Shown: positions 8,671 through 17,773, counted from the stretch's first letter. The stretch: DNA of 64,000 nt from [Clostridium] citroniae WAL-17108 (GCF_000233455.1 NZ_JH376421.1:331021-395020); one strand, 5' to 3'. Numbers and translations are program-made. Notes: generated by a model not told the origin, from the sequence alone.

Positions 8671-9606
8671 TTATTTTGAGAACATGTCCAGTACCAGCTT
8701 TTGAGCCTTGATACCATCCTGTTCTTTTATAACCTCCTCGATCCGGTCCATACCATAGCTGTCAATGGCGTTTGACAGTGCCTTAAACGCCTTGATATTG
8801 GCGCTGACCTCCTGCTGCGCCTCCTCCCTGATGGGGAAGGAATCAAAAAATACCACTTCGTCATAATTGTATTTCTTAAGGTAATACACAAACTCCAGCG
8901 CCTGGGGCATGCTCACAGAGGCAAAGATCAAACCGTTATCCAGTTCCCCGTATCCGTCATTCATATGCAGCCCGTACAGCTTATTCTTCCTGGCAGCCAA
9001 AGCCAGGGAATAAGCCGGGTTCTCACGCTTCATCAGCATATGGCAGAAATCCAGGGTAACTCCGATATTAGGCCGGTCCACCTCATCGATCATCTGCAGG
9101 GTCAGCCCTATGCCATCGATCATGGAAAATGCCCTGGGCTCACATGGTTTATACTCAATGCTCACCTTAAGCCCCTTGCCTCCTGCGTAATCCGCCACTT
9201 CCCTGAACGCCCTGACGATCTTGTCCCAGTTTTTCTCATAGTCAACCTGGAAGGGATAATCAAACCCGTCAAACCCAAGCCATATTGTTATAACACTTCC
9301 CCCCAGCGCCTCACAGGCATCCGCAGCATCCTTGCAAAGCTGAACAGAACGTCTGCTCACATCCTCACGGGTGCCTGTAAATTCTCCTTCAGCAAACTCA
9401 TTGCCCCGAAATCTTAAGGCAACCCCGTTCACCCCCAGGCCGCCCATATGCTCCCTGATTTCATCCAGATCATAACCGTCCACATGCTCCGGGTAATTAA
9501 ACTCCAGGTGGGTGATCCCCTCCAGGTTTCGGTATGCATCTATGGTTTGGAACAGATCATAATTTCCTTTAAACATAAAAGAGTTCATTCTTCCAGAAAA
9601 TTTCAT
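8671..9606 (-). CDS. Xylose-isomerase-like TIM-barrel sugar isomerase/epimerase
   Basis: A 311-residue protein of the AP-endonuclease-2/xylose-isomerase-like superfamily. Candidate metal ligands are the Glu of SIEYKP, the Asp of TLDFCHML, the His of YGLHMND and the Asp of VFFDSF. This Glu-Asp-His-Asp set resembles L-rhamnose-isomerase-type enzymes. WLGFDGFDYPFQ matches the xylose-isomerase-like substrate loop. It is the first gene of the operon, so it probably acts on the imported sugar or an early intermediate. The exact reaction (isomerase versus 3-epimerase) cannot be decided. Confidence 0.8.
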   Translation of the reverse strand: MKFSGRMNSFMFKGNYDLFQTIDAYRNLEGITHLEFNYPEHVDGYDLDEIREHMGGLGVNGVALRFRGNEFAEGEFTGTREDVSRRSVQLCKDAADACEALGGSVITIWLGFDGFDYPFQVDYEKNWDKIVRAFREVADYAGGKGLKVSIEYKPCEPRAFSMIDGIGLTLQMIDEVDRPNIGVTLDFCHMLMKRENPAYSLALAARKNKLYGLHMNDGYGELDNGLIFASVSMPQALEFVYYLKKYNYDEVVFFDSFPIREEAQQEVSANIKAFKALSNAIDSYGMDRIEEVIKEQDGIKAQKLVLDMFSK

Positions 9607-9638
9607 ATTTTGTCACCTTCTTTCATATTGTTAGTAAT

Positions 9639-9667
9639 AATATATAATTATTTTTATTTTTTGTCAA
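9639..9667 (-). promoter_or_regulatory. Promoter of the leftward sugar operon
   Basis: On the minus strand TTGACA (9662-9667), 17 bases, TATATT (9639-9644), about 33 bases before the isomerase start at 9606. It is flanked by a very AT-rich upstream tract (about 9670-9710) that could act as an UP element. Confidence 0.65.
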
Positions 9668-9815
9668 CTATTTTTACTTTTTTTCTTATTTTTTCATTTT
9701 TCTTCATTTTCCCCCTGGCGTTCTTCCCTGGCCCCTTAATACTTTTCATTTCTTTTCAGCAGTATTTCCAACCCGGGATTTGCACAAATATATTTTAAAT
9801 ATTTTTAAAAATCTA

Positions 9816-9865
9816 TTGACTTATGGGGTTGTTTGTATTATATTAATATCAGTAACAATTACTAT
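9816..9865 (+). promoter_or_regulatory. Promoter and PerR/Fur-like box of reverse rubrerythrin copy 2
   Basis: TTGACT (9816-9821), 17 bases, TATATT (9839-9844), then the same AGTAA-CAA-TTACT inverted repeat as at copy 1 (about 9851-9863). The conserved block runs from before the -10 through the box; the rest of the spacer differs. That points to selection on the operator. Confidence 0.6.
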
Positions 9866-9917
9866 TATTGATAGAAACAAAACATTTAATCATAAATCAA
9901 AAAGGAGAATATAAGTT

Positions 9918-10463
9918 ATGAAGAAATGGGTATGTACAGTATGCGGTTATGTTTATGAAGGCGAGAATGCACCTGAGAAATGTCCACAGTGCGGCGTTCC
10001 TGCATCCAAGTTCAAGGAGCAGGAAGCTGACAAGATGGCATGGGCATGCGAGCATGAGGTAGGGGTTGCCCAGGGCGCTCCTGAAGATATCATGATGGAT
10101 TTAAGGGCTAATTTTGAGGGTGAGTGCTCTGAGGTTGGCATGTACCTGGCCATGTCCAGAGTCGCCCACAGGGAAGGATATCCCGAGATCGGCATGTACT
10201 GGGCAAAGGCTGCTTTTGAGGAAGCGGAGCACGCTGCCAAGTTTGCGGAGCTGTTAGGCGAGGTTGTCACCTCATCCACCAAGAAGAACCTGGAGATGAG
10301 AGTGGCTGCTGAGAACGGCGCTACTGCCGGCAAGTTCGACCTGGCTAAAAGAGCCAAAGCCCTGAACCTGGATGCGATTCATGACACGGTTCATGAGATG
10401 GCCAAGGATGAGGCACGCCACGGCAAGGCATTTGAAGGCCTGTTAAATAGATACTTCGGCTAA
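9918..10463 (+). CDS. Reverse rubrerythrin, copy 2
   Basis: A 181-residue paralogue of 1417-1962, differing at only four positions (P18A, S to A in QGAP, Q to K in YWAKAA, Q to N in LLNRYFG). It has the same N-terminal rubredoxin cysteines and C-terminal di-iron ferritin-like ligands, and so presumably the same peroxide-reducing role. Silent changes are more frequent than amino-acid changes, implying purifying selection or gene conversion. It is followed 208 bases later by a classical rubrerythrin. Confidence 0.93.
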   Translation: MKKWVCTVCGYVYEGENAPEKCPQCGVPASKFKEQEADKMAWACEHEVGVAQGAPEDIMMDLRANFEGECSEVGMYLAMSRVAHREGYPEIGMYWAKAAFEEAEHAAKFAELLGEVVTSSTKKNLEMRVAAENGATAGKFDLAKRAKALNLDAIHDTVHEMAKDEARHGKAFEGLLNRYFG

Positions 10464-10671
10464 TCTGTTAGCATAATCAATAGAACCCTCCTTTTAAACG
10501 GTCAGGCGGTCTCCCCAAGGCTGCCTGCACTGCCCCTAACACCGGCTGTCAGTTACAAAGGAGGAATTAGCAAAATATGGATTGAAATATTTGAAATTTA
10601 AGGATACAATAGGAATTAGCAGTAAACGGCAGCAATATATAATATTCAAAAGAGAAAGGTGAGGTAAAACT

Positions 10672-11211
10672 ATGGCATCAAAATACGCAGGAACTAAAAC
10701 AGAACAGAACTTAAAGGACGCATTCTCCGGAGAGTCCCAGGCACGCAATAAGTATACATACTATGCATCCGCAGCTAAGAAGGCTGGCTATGAGCAGATG
10801 TCCGCATTATATCTGGAGACCGCCGATCAGGAGAAGGAGCATGCTAAGATGTGGTTCAAGGAGCTTCACGGGATCGGAACTCCTGAGGAGAACCTGGTTG
10901 ACGCTGCTGCAGGCGAGAACTACGAGTGGACCGACATGTACGCACGTATGGCGCGTGAGGCGCGTGAGGAAGGCTTTGAGGAACTGGCTGTTAAGTTTGA
11001 ACTGGTTGCCAAGGTTGAGGCAGCTCATGAGAGAAGATACAACACCCTGTTAAACAGCTTAAAGAACGACAAGACCTTTAAGGGCGATGCTCCTCTGGGC
11101 TGGAAGTGCAGAAACTGCGGATACATCCATGAGGGCGAGGAAGCTCCTGAAGTATGTCCATGCTGTGCACATCCAAGAGCTTACTTTGAGAGAAAAGTTG
11201 AGAATTATTAA
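10672..11211 (+). CDS. Classical rubrerythrin
   Basis: A 179-residue protein with the usual order: ferritin-like domain (EKEHAKMW and EAAHERRY di-iron ligands, residues 1-135), then a C-terminal rubredoxin domain (CRNCGY and CPCC). It reduces hydrogen peroxide with electrons from reduced rubredoxin/NADH in the cytoplasm of anaerobes. The start at 10672 follows a GGTGAGG-type site. It may be co-transcribed with reverse rubrerythrin 2; the 208-base gap also contains a GGAGG not followed by a reading frame. Confidence 0.93.
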   Translation: MASKYAGTKTEQNLKDAFSGESQARNKYTYYASAAKKAGYEQMSALYLETADQEKEHAKMWFKELHGIGTPEENLVDAAAGENYEWTDMYARMAREAREEGFEELAVKFELVAKVEAAHERRYNTLLNSLKNDKTFKGDAPLGWKCRNCGYIHEGEEAPEVCPCCAHPRAYFERKVENY

Positions 11212-11221
11212 TTCATACCCT

Positions 11222-11272
11222 ATCATAAAAGCAGGGCCGGGAAACTTCATATCCCGGCCCTGCTTTTATGAT
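11222..11272 (+). terminator. Bidirectional terminator between rubrerythrin and rpiB
   Basis: A perfect 21-base inverted repeat with arms 11222-11242 and 11252-11272 and a 9-base loop. The GC-rich core GCAGGGCCGGG is bordered by AAAA and TTTT, so it can stop both converging transcripts. Confidence 0.9.
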
Positions 11273-11273
11273 C

Positions 11274-11714
11274 CTACTGATTCTCGATCTCCATGATCAT
11301 ATTCACCCTGCGCTCATGTCTTCCGCCCTCAAACTTGGCATCCAGCCACGCCTCAGTGATCATCTTGGCAAGTTCACTTCCCACCACCCTGGCGCCAAAA
11401 GCCAGGACATTGGAGTTGTTGTGCATTCTGGAAAGTTTGGCCGTGTAAGGCTCACTGCATACGCATGCGCGGATACCCTTTACCTTGTTGGCAGCCAGGG
11501 AGATCCCAACGCCCGTGCCGCAGATTGCAATCCCCAGGTCAGCCTCTCCTGAAGCCACTGCCTTTCCCACCTTTTCCCCATATACAGGGTAATCACAGCT
11601 TTCCGTTGAATTGGTTCCCAGGTCAATAACCTCATATCCCTTGCTTTCCACAAACTCTTTGATGATCTCCTTCAGCTCGATGGCTGTATGGTCATTACCG
11701 ATTGCGATTTTCAT
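11274..11714 (-). CDS. rpiB: Ribose-5-phosphate isomerase B
   Basis: A 146-residue full-length RpiB. It starts MKIAIGNDHTAIELKE, has the catalytic-Cys motif IAICGTGVGISLAANK, the conserved SRMHNNSNVLAFGARVVG and the C-terminal FEGGRHERRV. It interconverts ribose-5-phosphate and ribulose-5-phosphate, and in some bacteria allose-6-phosphate. The start at 11714 has GGAGAAAGATT upstream. It follows aroC by 56 bases, so it is probably the last gene of a lactonase-aroC-rpiB transcript. Confidence 0.93.
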   Translation of the reverse strand: MKIAIGNDHTAIELKEIIKEFVESKGYEVIDLGTNSTESCDYPVYGEKVGKAVASGEADLGIAICGTGVGISLAANKVKGIRACVCSEPYTAKLSRMHNNSNVLAFGARVVGSELAKMITEAWLDAKFEGGRHERRVNMIMEIENQ

Positions 11715-11770
11715 AATCTTTCTCCTATCTCCTGATGCGTCAGTTTTCTTTATCCCTTAAATGCACAATT

Positions 11771-12970
11771 CTATCCGCGTCCAAAAAAGCCCTGGATCCG
11801 GTCCAGCCTGGATGTCATGGACACCAGCAGCAGGTCGGCCGCTGTCAGCGCAGCCATGGCCTCCACCACCACCACGGCCCTTGGCACAATGATGGGATCG
11901 TGACGTCCCCTGATCTCAATATCCAGTTCCTGTCCGGTCCTGGTGACCGTGTGCTGGCTTCTGGCAATGGATGGGGTTGGCTTAAATGCTGCCCGGATCA
12001 CGATATCGCTGCCGTCACTGATACCTCCCAGGGTGCCCCCGGAGTGGTTGCTGCTCTTGACCACCTTATACTCCTGTCCGGCCCTTTTTCCGTTCCCTCC
12101 GCCGTCCTCTTTTTTGTCTTCTTTGCCGTCTTCTTTGCCGTCTTCTTTGCCGTCTTCTTTGCCTTCCCGGCTTATGATAAACCCGTCATTGTTAGATGAC
12201 CCAAGAGCCCTGGCGGCCTCAAAACCGTCCCCGATCTCAAATCCCTTCACTGCCCCAATGGACAGAATGGCCTTTGCCAGGTTGGCGTCCAGCTTTTCAA
12301 ATACCGGTTCACCCACCCCCACAGGCATTCCCTGGATCACGCACTCCACCACGCCTCCGCAGGAATCCCTCCTGGCCATCATCTCCTCCAGATAGGCCTG
12401 GGCCTTCTGCGCCGCACCGGCATCCGGCATATACAGGCGGTTGTTCCACATCTCATCCAACTGAAACGCCTGGTCATTGATCTCTATCTCACCCACGGAC
12501 CGGGTATAAGCCCTCACAGTGATTCCAAGGCTTTTAAGCAGCTTACAGGCAATAGCCCCTGCAGCCACCCGGCCGGTAGTCTCACGGCCTGAGGAACGCC
12601 CGCCGCCGCGGTAATCCCTAAACCCATATTTACAGTCAAAGGTATAATCCGCATGTCCGGGACGATATACATCCATGATGTTGCCGTAGTCGTGGGAGCG
12701 CTGATCCGTGTTGCGCACTTCCAGGGCAATGGGCGTTCCCGTGGTCCTGCCCTCAAATACCCCTGAAAGAATTTCCACCACGTCCCCTTCCTGGCGGGCC
12801 GTGGTGAATTTACTCTGTCCTGGTTTTCTTCTGTCCAAATACACCTGGATGTCCGCCTCAGTCAGGGGAAGGCCGGCCGGGCACCCGTCCACGACCACGC
12901 CGATCCCCTTTCCATGGGATTCACCCCAGGTAGTAACTTTTAAAATTGTTCCATATGTTGAACCTGCCAT
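11771..12970 (-). CDS. aroC: Chorismate synthase with a charged repeat insertion
   Basis: A 399-residue protein that makes chorismate from EPSP using reduced FMN, the last shikimate step. Family landmarks are GESHGKGIGVVVDGCPAG, DYRGGGRSSGRET and NHSGGTLGGISDG. Around residues 268-295 it carries a low-complexity KEDG repeat with a Gly/Lys tail, between GSSNNDGFI and KSSNHSGG. That is where other family members have a short flexible loop. The insert is in frame and all conserved blocks remain, so the enzyme is probably active. The start at 12970 follows AAGGATAC. Confidence 0.95.
   Translation of the reverse strand: MAGSTYGTILKVTTWGESHGKGIGVVVDGCPAGLPLTEADIQVYLDRRKPGQSKFTTARQEGDVVEILSGVFEGRTTGTPIALEVRNTDQRSHDYGNIMDVYRPGHADYTFDCKYGFRDYRGGGRSSGRETTGRVAAGAIACKLLKSLGITVRAYTRSVGEIEINDQAFQLDEMWNNRLYMPDAGAAQKAQAYLEEMMARRDSCGGVVECVIQGMPVGVGEPVFEKLDANLAKAILSIGAVKGFEIGDGFEAARALGSSNNDGFIISREGKEDGKEDGKEDGKEDKKEDGGGNGKRAGQEYKVVKSSNHSGGTLGGISDGSDIVIRAAFKPTPSIARSQHTVTRTGQELDIEIRGRHDPIIVPRAVVVVEAMAALTAADLLLVSMTSRLDRIQGFFGRG
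12116..12163 (+). repeat. Four perfect 12-base tandem repeats inside aroC
   Basis: The unit GTCTTCTTTGCC is repeated at 12116, 12128, 12140 and 12152. On the coding strand it encodes Lys-Glu-Asp-Gly per unit. The length is a multiple of three, so copy-number change would not shift the frame. Confidence 0.95.
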
Positions 12971-13084
12971 GTATCCTTATCCTGCCTCCATATCATGCCC
13001 GTATTTGTTCTGCCCACAGTATCCTATGTTCTGGTAGTATACCCTGATCGTGCGCCTGATAATACACCCTCATCACATCCCCTG

Positions 13085-14146
13085 CTATGACCTGCCGATC
13101 CTGGCAATGGCACAGCAGTTGGGCTGGTTCACGCTGATGCTGCGTCCGCGCATGACCAAAAGCCCTTTTTCATAATTCACCTCAAAGAAACTGATGGAGC
13201 CGCTGTCATGGTTGATGGACGCAATGTGCTTTTGATCCGGGAAAATAGCCACATCCTTGGGATATTCGCCGCTGACAGGCAGGCAGCTGATCATGGTCAG
13301 CAGTCCTGATTCCTCATCCCTTCTGTAGATCGTCACCGTGTTCTCACCTGCATTGGTGCAGTAAATATACTTTTCGTCCGGAGACAGCCTCATGGCGCAG
13401 GCAGCCGTCAGATTGCCCGGATTCTTGGTGGCCGTGGTGGAAATGGTCTGGATCTTCTCGATCACCGGCGCCCTGTCCCCGGTCTCATAGGAATACACGC
13501 TGATCACATTCTGGAGTTCATGCATCAGATAAAGGAATCTTCCGTCCGAACTGTAGCGGAAATGTCTGGGTGCCGACTCCAGGTCACAGTGGATGGCATC
13601 CACCTGGACCAGTTTTTTATCCTTATCATTAAACCGGTAAACTTTTACCTGGTCCGTGCCGTTGTCCACGGACAGGACATACCTGCCGTCAGGCATCCTT
13701 CTGGTACATGTTACATGGGAGCGGAAATTTCGCTCCGCCACACTGCCGTAACCTTTATTATAAACCTCATCCACGATCTCACCCACGGAACCGTCCTTAT
13801 TCAGGCTCAGCACAGTGGTCTTGCCGTCATGGTAGCCGGACACAAACACATACTCGTCCTTCACATCCGTGCACAAATGGCAGCCCCTCATACCGCGTAT
13901 GGGAGAACTGTTCAGCCTGGCCAGGCTTCCGTTCTGAAGGATACGGAAGGATACCACACCTTCATCTGCTATGGAGTACAAGGTCTTTCCATCGCTGGAA
14001 GCAATGACATAGGAGGAGTTGTCCACTTCCACCTCACACCGCTCCTTAAACACACCCTTTTCCACATCCACATCATACACTGTGATTCCCTTGGCCTTGC
14101 CGGTGTAAGAATAGGATCCTACATATGCCATATATTTTCCATTCAT
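13085..14146 (-). CDS. Lactonase-family beta-propeller protein (6-phosphogluconolactonase type)
   Basis: A 353-residue protein of the cycloisomerase-2/YbhE lactonase family, a seven-bladed propeller. MAYVGSYSYTGKAKGITVYDVD at the N-terminus and FRYSSDGRFLYLMHELQN and MRLSPDEKYIYCTNAGENTV in the blades are typical. Members hydrolyse 6-phosphogluconolactone in the cytoplasm. The start at 14146 follows GGGAGG; an ATG eight codons earlier has no ribosome site. It heads a leftward group with aroC and rpiB. Confidence 0.85.
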   Translation of the reverse strand: MNGKYMAYVGSYSYTGKAKGITVYDVDVEKGVFKERCEVEVDNSSYVIASSDGKTLYSIADEGVVSFRILQNGSLARLNSSPIRGMRGCHLCTDVKDEYVFVSGYHDGKTTVLSLNKDGSVGEIVDEVYNKGYGSVAERNFRSHVTCTRRMPDGRYVLSVDNGTDQVKVYRFNDKDKKLVQVDAIHCDLESAPRHFRYSSDGRFLYLMHELQNVISVYSYETGDRAPVIEKIQTISTTATKNPGNLTAACAMRLSPDEKYIYCTNAGENTVTIYRRDEESGLLTMISCLPVSGEYPKDVAIFPDQKHIASINHDSGSISFFEVNYEKGLLVMRGRSISVNQPNCCAIARIGRS

Positions 14147-14299
14147 ACCTGTTCTACCTCCCTGATTCACGTCCGTCTTAATGCCGGCCCAATCCCTGAT
14201 TTTTCATTGGACGCTGCGCTAAAAACATCATATCATAATTTTGTGAATTTGTTAACCGGATATTTATGAAATTGTTGCCCGGAACTTTACAAAAAAGTA

Positions 14300-14327
14300 T
14301 TGACATACTATCAATTTAATGTATAAT
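14300..14327 (+). promoter_or_regulatory. Promoter of the regulator-potABCD operon
   Basis: TTGACA (14300-14305), 16 bases, TATAAT (14322-14327), both consensus. It lies about 125 bases before the cupin regulator gene. Confidence 0.75.
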
Positions 14328-14352
14328 GAAATTCGCGCTTGTTTATTATTAC

Positions 14353-14401
14353 TAAACTTTTTGCTTAATTTTACAGTCAGTTAGTATTTGTAAACTTTTT
14401 G
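14353..14401 (+). repeat. Two 11-base direct repeats in the pot operon leader
   Basis: TAAACTTTTTG occurs exactly at 14353-14363 and 14391-14401, a 38-base phase, between promoter and first gene. They are candidate operators for the XRE-cupin regulator encoded immediately downstream. Function is inferred from position. Confidence 0.5.
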
Positions 14402-14452
14402 TTCAGATTAGAGTGTGTCCGCAGACACACCCGGGATACAGGGAGGGTTTCC

Positions 14453-14986
14453 ATGGAGATCGGAAGTAAATTAAAAGAACTGAGGGTGCTGAAGGGTCTG
14501 ACCCAGGAGGAACTTGCGGACCGGGCCGAGCTTTCCAAAGGCTTTATATCCCAGCTTGAGCGGGACCTGACTTCCCCATCCATCGCAACCCTGATGGATA
14601 TACTGCAGTGCCTGGGCACCACCATCGGGGATTTCTTCACCGAAACACCGGACGAACAGATTGTATTCGGTAAACAGGATTATTTTGAAAAAATTGACAC
14701 AGACTTGAATAATGAGATCAAATGGATCATCCCCAATGCACAGAAGAATGTGATGGAGCCCATTCTCCTGACCTTAAAGGCGGGAGGATCCACTTATCCG
14801 GATAATCCCCATGAAGGAGAAGAGTTCGGGTACGTGCTTCAGGGGGCTGTCTCCATTCATCTGGGGACCAAGACATACAAGGCCAAAAAGGGGGAATCCT
14901 TTTATTTCACCCCGGACAAGAAACATTACCTGACCAGCAAGAACGGGGCACTCCTGCTGTGGGTAAGCTCACCGCCCAGCTTTTAG
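14453..14986 (+). CDS. XRE-cupin transcriptional regulator of the pot operon
   Basis: A 177-residue protein. An N-terminal XRE helix-turn-helix (IGSKLKELRVLKGLTQEELA...SKGFISQLERDLTSPSIATL, residues 2-60) is joined to a C-terminal cupin sensor (GGSTYPDNPHEGEEFGYVLQG and TPDKKHYLTSKNGALLL). This is the PuuR-like layout common before polyamine-transport genes. It probably senses a polyamine or derivative and controls potABCD, which follows 37 bases later. The start at 14453 follows GGGAGGG; an in-frame upstream ATG at 14399 lacks a ribosome site. Confidence 0.88.
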   Translation: MEIGSKLKELRVLKGLTQEELADRAELSKGFISQLERDLTSPSIATLMDILQCLGTTIGDFFTETPDEQIVFGKQDYFEKIDTDLNNEIKWIIPNAQKNVMEPILLTLKAGGSTYPDNPHEGEEFGYVLQGAVSIHLGTKTYKAKKGESFYFTPDKKHYLTSKNGALLLWVSSPPSF

Positions 14987-15023
14987 AAGCTTCACATTAC
15001 GATAAAAGGAGAACGTATTTATC

Positions 15024-16100
15024 ATGAGCCAGCCATTCATTGATTTACAGCACATTTCAAAAAGTTTTGACGGTGAGATGGTTTTGGACGACCTGAACCT
15101 CTCCATTAAGGAGAACAGTTTCGTCACCCTGCTTGGCCCCAGCGGCTGCGGCAAGACCACCACCCTTCGTATCCTCGGCGGCTTTACCACACAGGACACA
15201 GGAAAGGTCATGTTTGAGGGGCAGGATATCACCAGGATCCCTCCCAACAAACGCCAGTTAAATACAGTATTCCAGAAGTACGCTCTGTTTCCCCATATGA
15301 ATATTGCGGAAAACATTGCCTTTGGGCTTAAGATCAAGAACAAATCAAAAGCTTACATTGATGATAAGATAAAATACGCCTTAAAGCTGGTGAACCTGTC
15401 CGGCTATGAGAAGCGTACCGTGGATTCCCTGTCCGGCGGCCAGCAGCAGCGTATTGCCATTGCCAGGGCCATTGTGAACGAACCCCGGGTCCTCCTTCTG
15501 GATGAACCCCTGGGCGCACTGGACCTGAAGCTGCGCCAGGATATGCAGTACGAGCTGATCCGCCTTAAGAATGAACTGGGAATCACCTTTATCTATGTGA
15601 CCCATGACCAGGAGGAAGCCCTCACCATGTCAGACACGATTGTGGTCATGAACCAGGGATATATCCAGCAGATGGGTTCCCCTGAACAGATTTATAATGA
15701 ACCGGAAAATGCCTTTGTGGCTGACTTTATCGGAGAGAGCAACATTGTACCCGGCATTATGATCAAGGATGAACTGGTTGAAATTTTCGGCGCCAGGTTT
15801 GTATGTGTTGACAAGGGCTTTGGAAATAATAGGCCTGTGGACGTTGTGATCCGTCCTGAAGATATTGATCTTGTAAAACCCGAGGAGGGCAGTATACAGG
15901 GTGTTGTGACCCATCTGATCTTTAAGGGTGTGCACTATGAGATGGAGGTAACCACCCCGGATGGTTTTGAGTGGCTGGTACACTCCACCGACATGTTCCC
16001 GGTTGGCCGGCAGGTTGGCATCCATGTGGAGCCGTTTGATATCCAGATCATGAACAAACCTGCTTCTGAGGATGAGGAGGCGCTGGGAGTCAATGAATAG
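15024..16100 (+). CDS. potA: Spermidine/putrescine ABC transporter ATP-binding protein
   Basis: A 358-residue ATPase on the inner face of the membrane. Walker A is GPSGCGKTT (about residue 38), the signature is [15 protein letters not shown], and Walker B is [11 protein letters not shown]. The H-loop is [10 protein letters not shown], and a C-terminal TOBE regulatory domain contains [11 protein letters not shown]. It energises polyamine import with PotB, PotC and PotD encoded downstream. The start follows AAAGGAGAA. The stop overlaps the start of potB. Confidence 0.95.
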   Translation: MSQPFIDLQHISKSFDGEMVLDDLNLSIKENSFVTLLGPSGCGKTTTLRILGGFTTQDTGKVMFEGQDITRIPPNKRQLNTVFQKYALFPHMNIAENIAFGLKIKNKSKAYIDDKIKYALKLVNLSGYEKRTVDSLSGGQQQRIAIARAIVNEPRVLLLDEPLGALDLKLRQDMQYELIRLKNELGITFIYVTHDQEEALTMSDTIVVMNQGYIQQMGSPEQIYNEPENAFVADFIGESNIVPGIMIKDELVEIFGARFVCVDKGFGNNRPVDVVIRPEDIDLVKPEEGSIQGVVTHLIFKGVHYEMEVTTPDGFEWLVHSTDMFPVGRQVGIHVEPFDIQIMNKPASEDEEALGVNE

Positions 16101-16932
16101 CGAGAAAAAAGGCGCTGCCATCGGCAAAGCGCTGTTATCCGGACCTTATCTGCTGTGGATGATCGGTTTTACCCTGATACCCCTGGCACTGATCATGTGG
16201 TATGGCCTTACCGACAAACACGGCGCCGTCACCCTGTCCAACATCATTGCCATCGCGTCAGCAGACCATGCAAAAGCCTTGTGGCTGTCCCTGGGACTTT
16301 CCCTGGTGAGCACTGTCCTGTGCCTGTTCCTGGCCTATCCCCTGGCTATGATCCTCCGGGGCCGCGGGGCTGCGGCTGGAGGATTTATTGTGTTCATATT
16401 CATCCTTCCCATGTGGATGAACTTTCTTCTGAGGACCCTGGCCTGGCAGACACTGCTGGAAAAGAACGGGGTGATCAACGGACTGCTCACATGGCTGCAC
16501 CTGCCAACACAGTCCCTGATCAACACGCCCTCAGCCATTGTGCTGGGCATGGTATATAATTTCCTGCCCTTTATGGTACTGCCCATCTACAATGTGCTGT
16601 CCAAGATAGACGACAATATCATCAACGCTGCCAAAGACCTGGGGGCCAACGGTTTCCAGCGCTTTATCAGGATATGGTTCCCCTTAAGCATCCCGGGCAT
16701 CATAAGCGGCATTACCATGGTGTTCGTACCTTCCCTGACCACCTTTGTGATCTCCGACCTGCTGGGCGGAAGCAAGATCCTTCTCATCGGCAATGTCATT
16801 GAGCAGGAGTTCACCAGGGGAAGCAACTGGCATCTGGGCAGCGGACTTTCACTGGTACTTATGGTCTTTATCCTGATCAGTATGGCCATGATCGCCAAAT
16901 ACGATAAAAATGGAGAGGGGACTGCATTCTGA
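16093..16932 (+). CDS. potB: Spermidine/putrescine ABC transporter permease PotB
   Basis: A 279-residue membrane permease with about six hydrophobic segments and the EAA-like cytoplasmic loop [26 protein letters not shown] that contacts PotA. ATG at 16093 sits in ATGAATAG, overlapping the potA stop by 8 bases, with GGGAG upstream; an in-frame ATG at 16072 is possible. It pairs with PotC to form the channel. Confidence 0.93.
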   Translation: MNSEKKGAAIGKALLSGPYLLWMIGFTLIPLALIMWYGLTDKHGAVTLSNIIAIASADHAKALWLSLGLSLVSTVLCLFLAYPLAMILRGRGAAAGGFIVFIFILPMWMNFLLRTLAWQTLLEKNGVINGLLTWLHLPTQSLINTPSAIVLGMVYNFLPFMVLPIYNVLSKIDDNIINAAKDLGANGFQRFIRIWFPLSIPGIISGITMVFVPSLTTFVISDLLGGSKILLIGNVIEQEFTRGSNWHLGSGLSLVLMVFILISMAMIAKYDKNGEGTAF

Positions 16933-17729
16933 TGACAAAAGGTTCAAGAGCGCTGCGCAAAATTGTTTCTGATTTTTATATGGTGCTGATATTAATCTTT
17001 TTATATGCCCCTATCCTGACCATGATGGTATTATCCTTTAACCAGTCCAAGTCCAGGACACAGTGGGGCGGTTTTACCCTGCAGTGGTATGCCCAGATGT
17101 TTGACAGCCGCTCCATTATGAGCGCTTTGACCACCACACTGGTCATTGCCTTTGTGTCCGCCCTGGCAGCCACTGTCATCGGCACGGCCGCCGCCCTGTC
17201 CATAGGCTCCATGAGGGCGGTTCCAAAGACCATTGTGATGGGGATTACCAATATACCCATGCTGAACGCTGATATCGTAACAGGCATATCCCTGATGCTG
17301 GCGTTTATCGCCTTTGGCATTTCCCTGGGATTTAAGACCGTGCTCATATCACATATCACGTTCAACATACCTTATGTGATACTGAGCGTGATGCCAAAGC
17401 TGAAGCAGACCGACAAATATACCTATGAGGCGGCCCTGGATCTGGGCGCGTCCCCGTCCTACGCTTTTTTTAAGGTGGTGTTCCCGGACATCATGCCCGG
17501 CGTGCTCTCCGGCTTTTTGCTGGCATTTACCATGTCCCTGGATGACTTTATCATCACCCACTTTACCAAGGGAGCCGGCATCAACACCCTTTCCACCCTC
17601 ATATACAGCGAGGTGAGGCGCGGCATCCGCCCGTCCATGTACGCACTGTCCACCATCATTTTCCTGACAGTGCTGATCCTTCTTATTATTGTTAATTTCC
17701 GGTCCATTAAAAAACCGGAACAAGCATAG
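16932..17729 (+). CDS. potC: Spermidine/putrescine ABC transporter permease PotC
   Basis: A 265-residue membrane permease. The coupling loop is YEAALDLGASPSYAFFKVVFPDIMPG, followed by FTMSLDDFIITHF, typical of PotC. The ATG shares a TGATG junction with the potB stop, so translation is coupled. Confidence 0.94.
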   Translation: MTKGSRALRKIVSDFYMVLILIFLYAPILTMMVLSFNQSKSRTQWGGFTLQWYAQMFDSRSIMSALTTTLVIAFVSALAATVIGTAAALSIGSMRAVPKTIVMGITNIPMLNADIVTGISLMLAFIAFGISLGFKTVLISHITFNIPYVILSVMPKLKQTDKYTYEAALDLGASPSYAFFKVVFPDIMPGVLSGFLLAFTMSLDDFIITHFTKGAGINTLSTLIYSEVRRGIRPSMYALSTIIFLTVLILLIIVNFRSIKKPEQA

Positions 17730-17773
17730 AGTGATCCACTCTGACCTATTTTGAGATCTAAAGGAGAATAATT

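Noticed and set aside
11943..12395. Plus-strand frame with Ser/Pro/Leu repeats
   Set aside because: Antisense shadow of the KEDG repeat in aroC.
13520..14269. 249-codon open frame on the plus strand
   Set aside because: Antisense to the lactonase gene, no ribosome site and a composition typical of a shadow frame.
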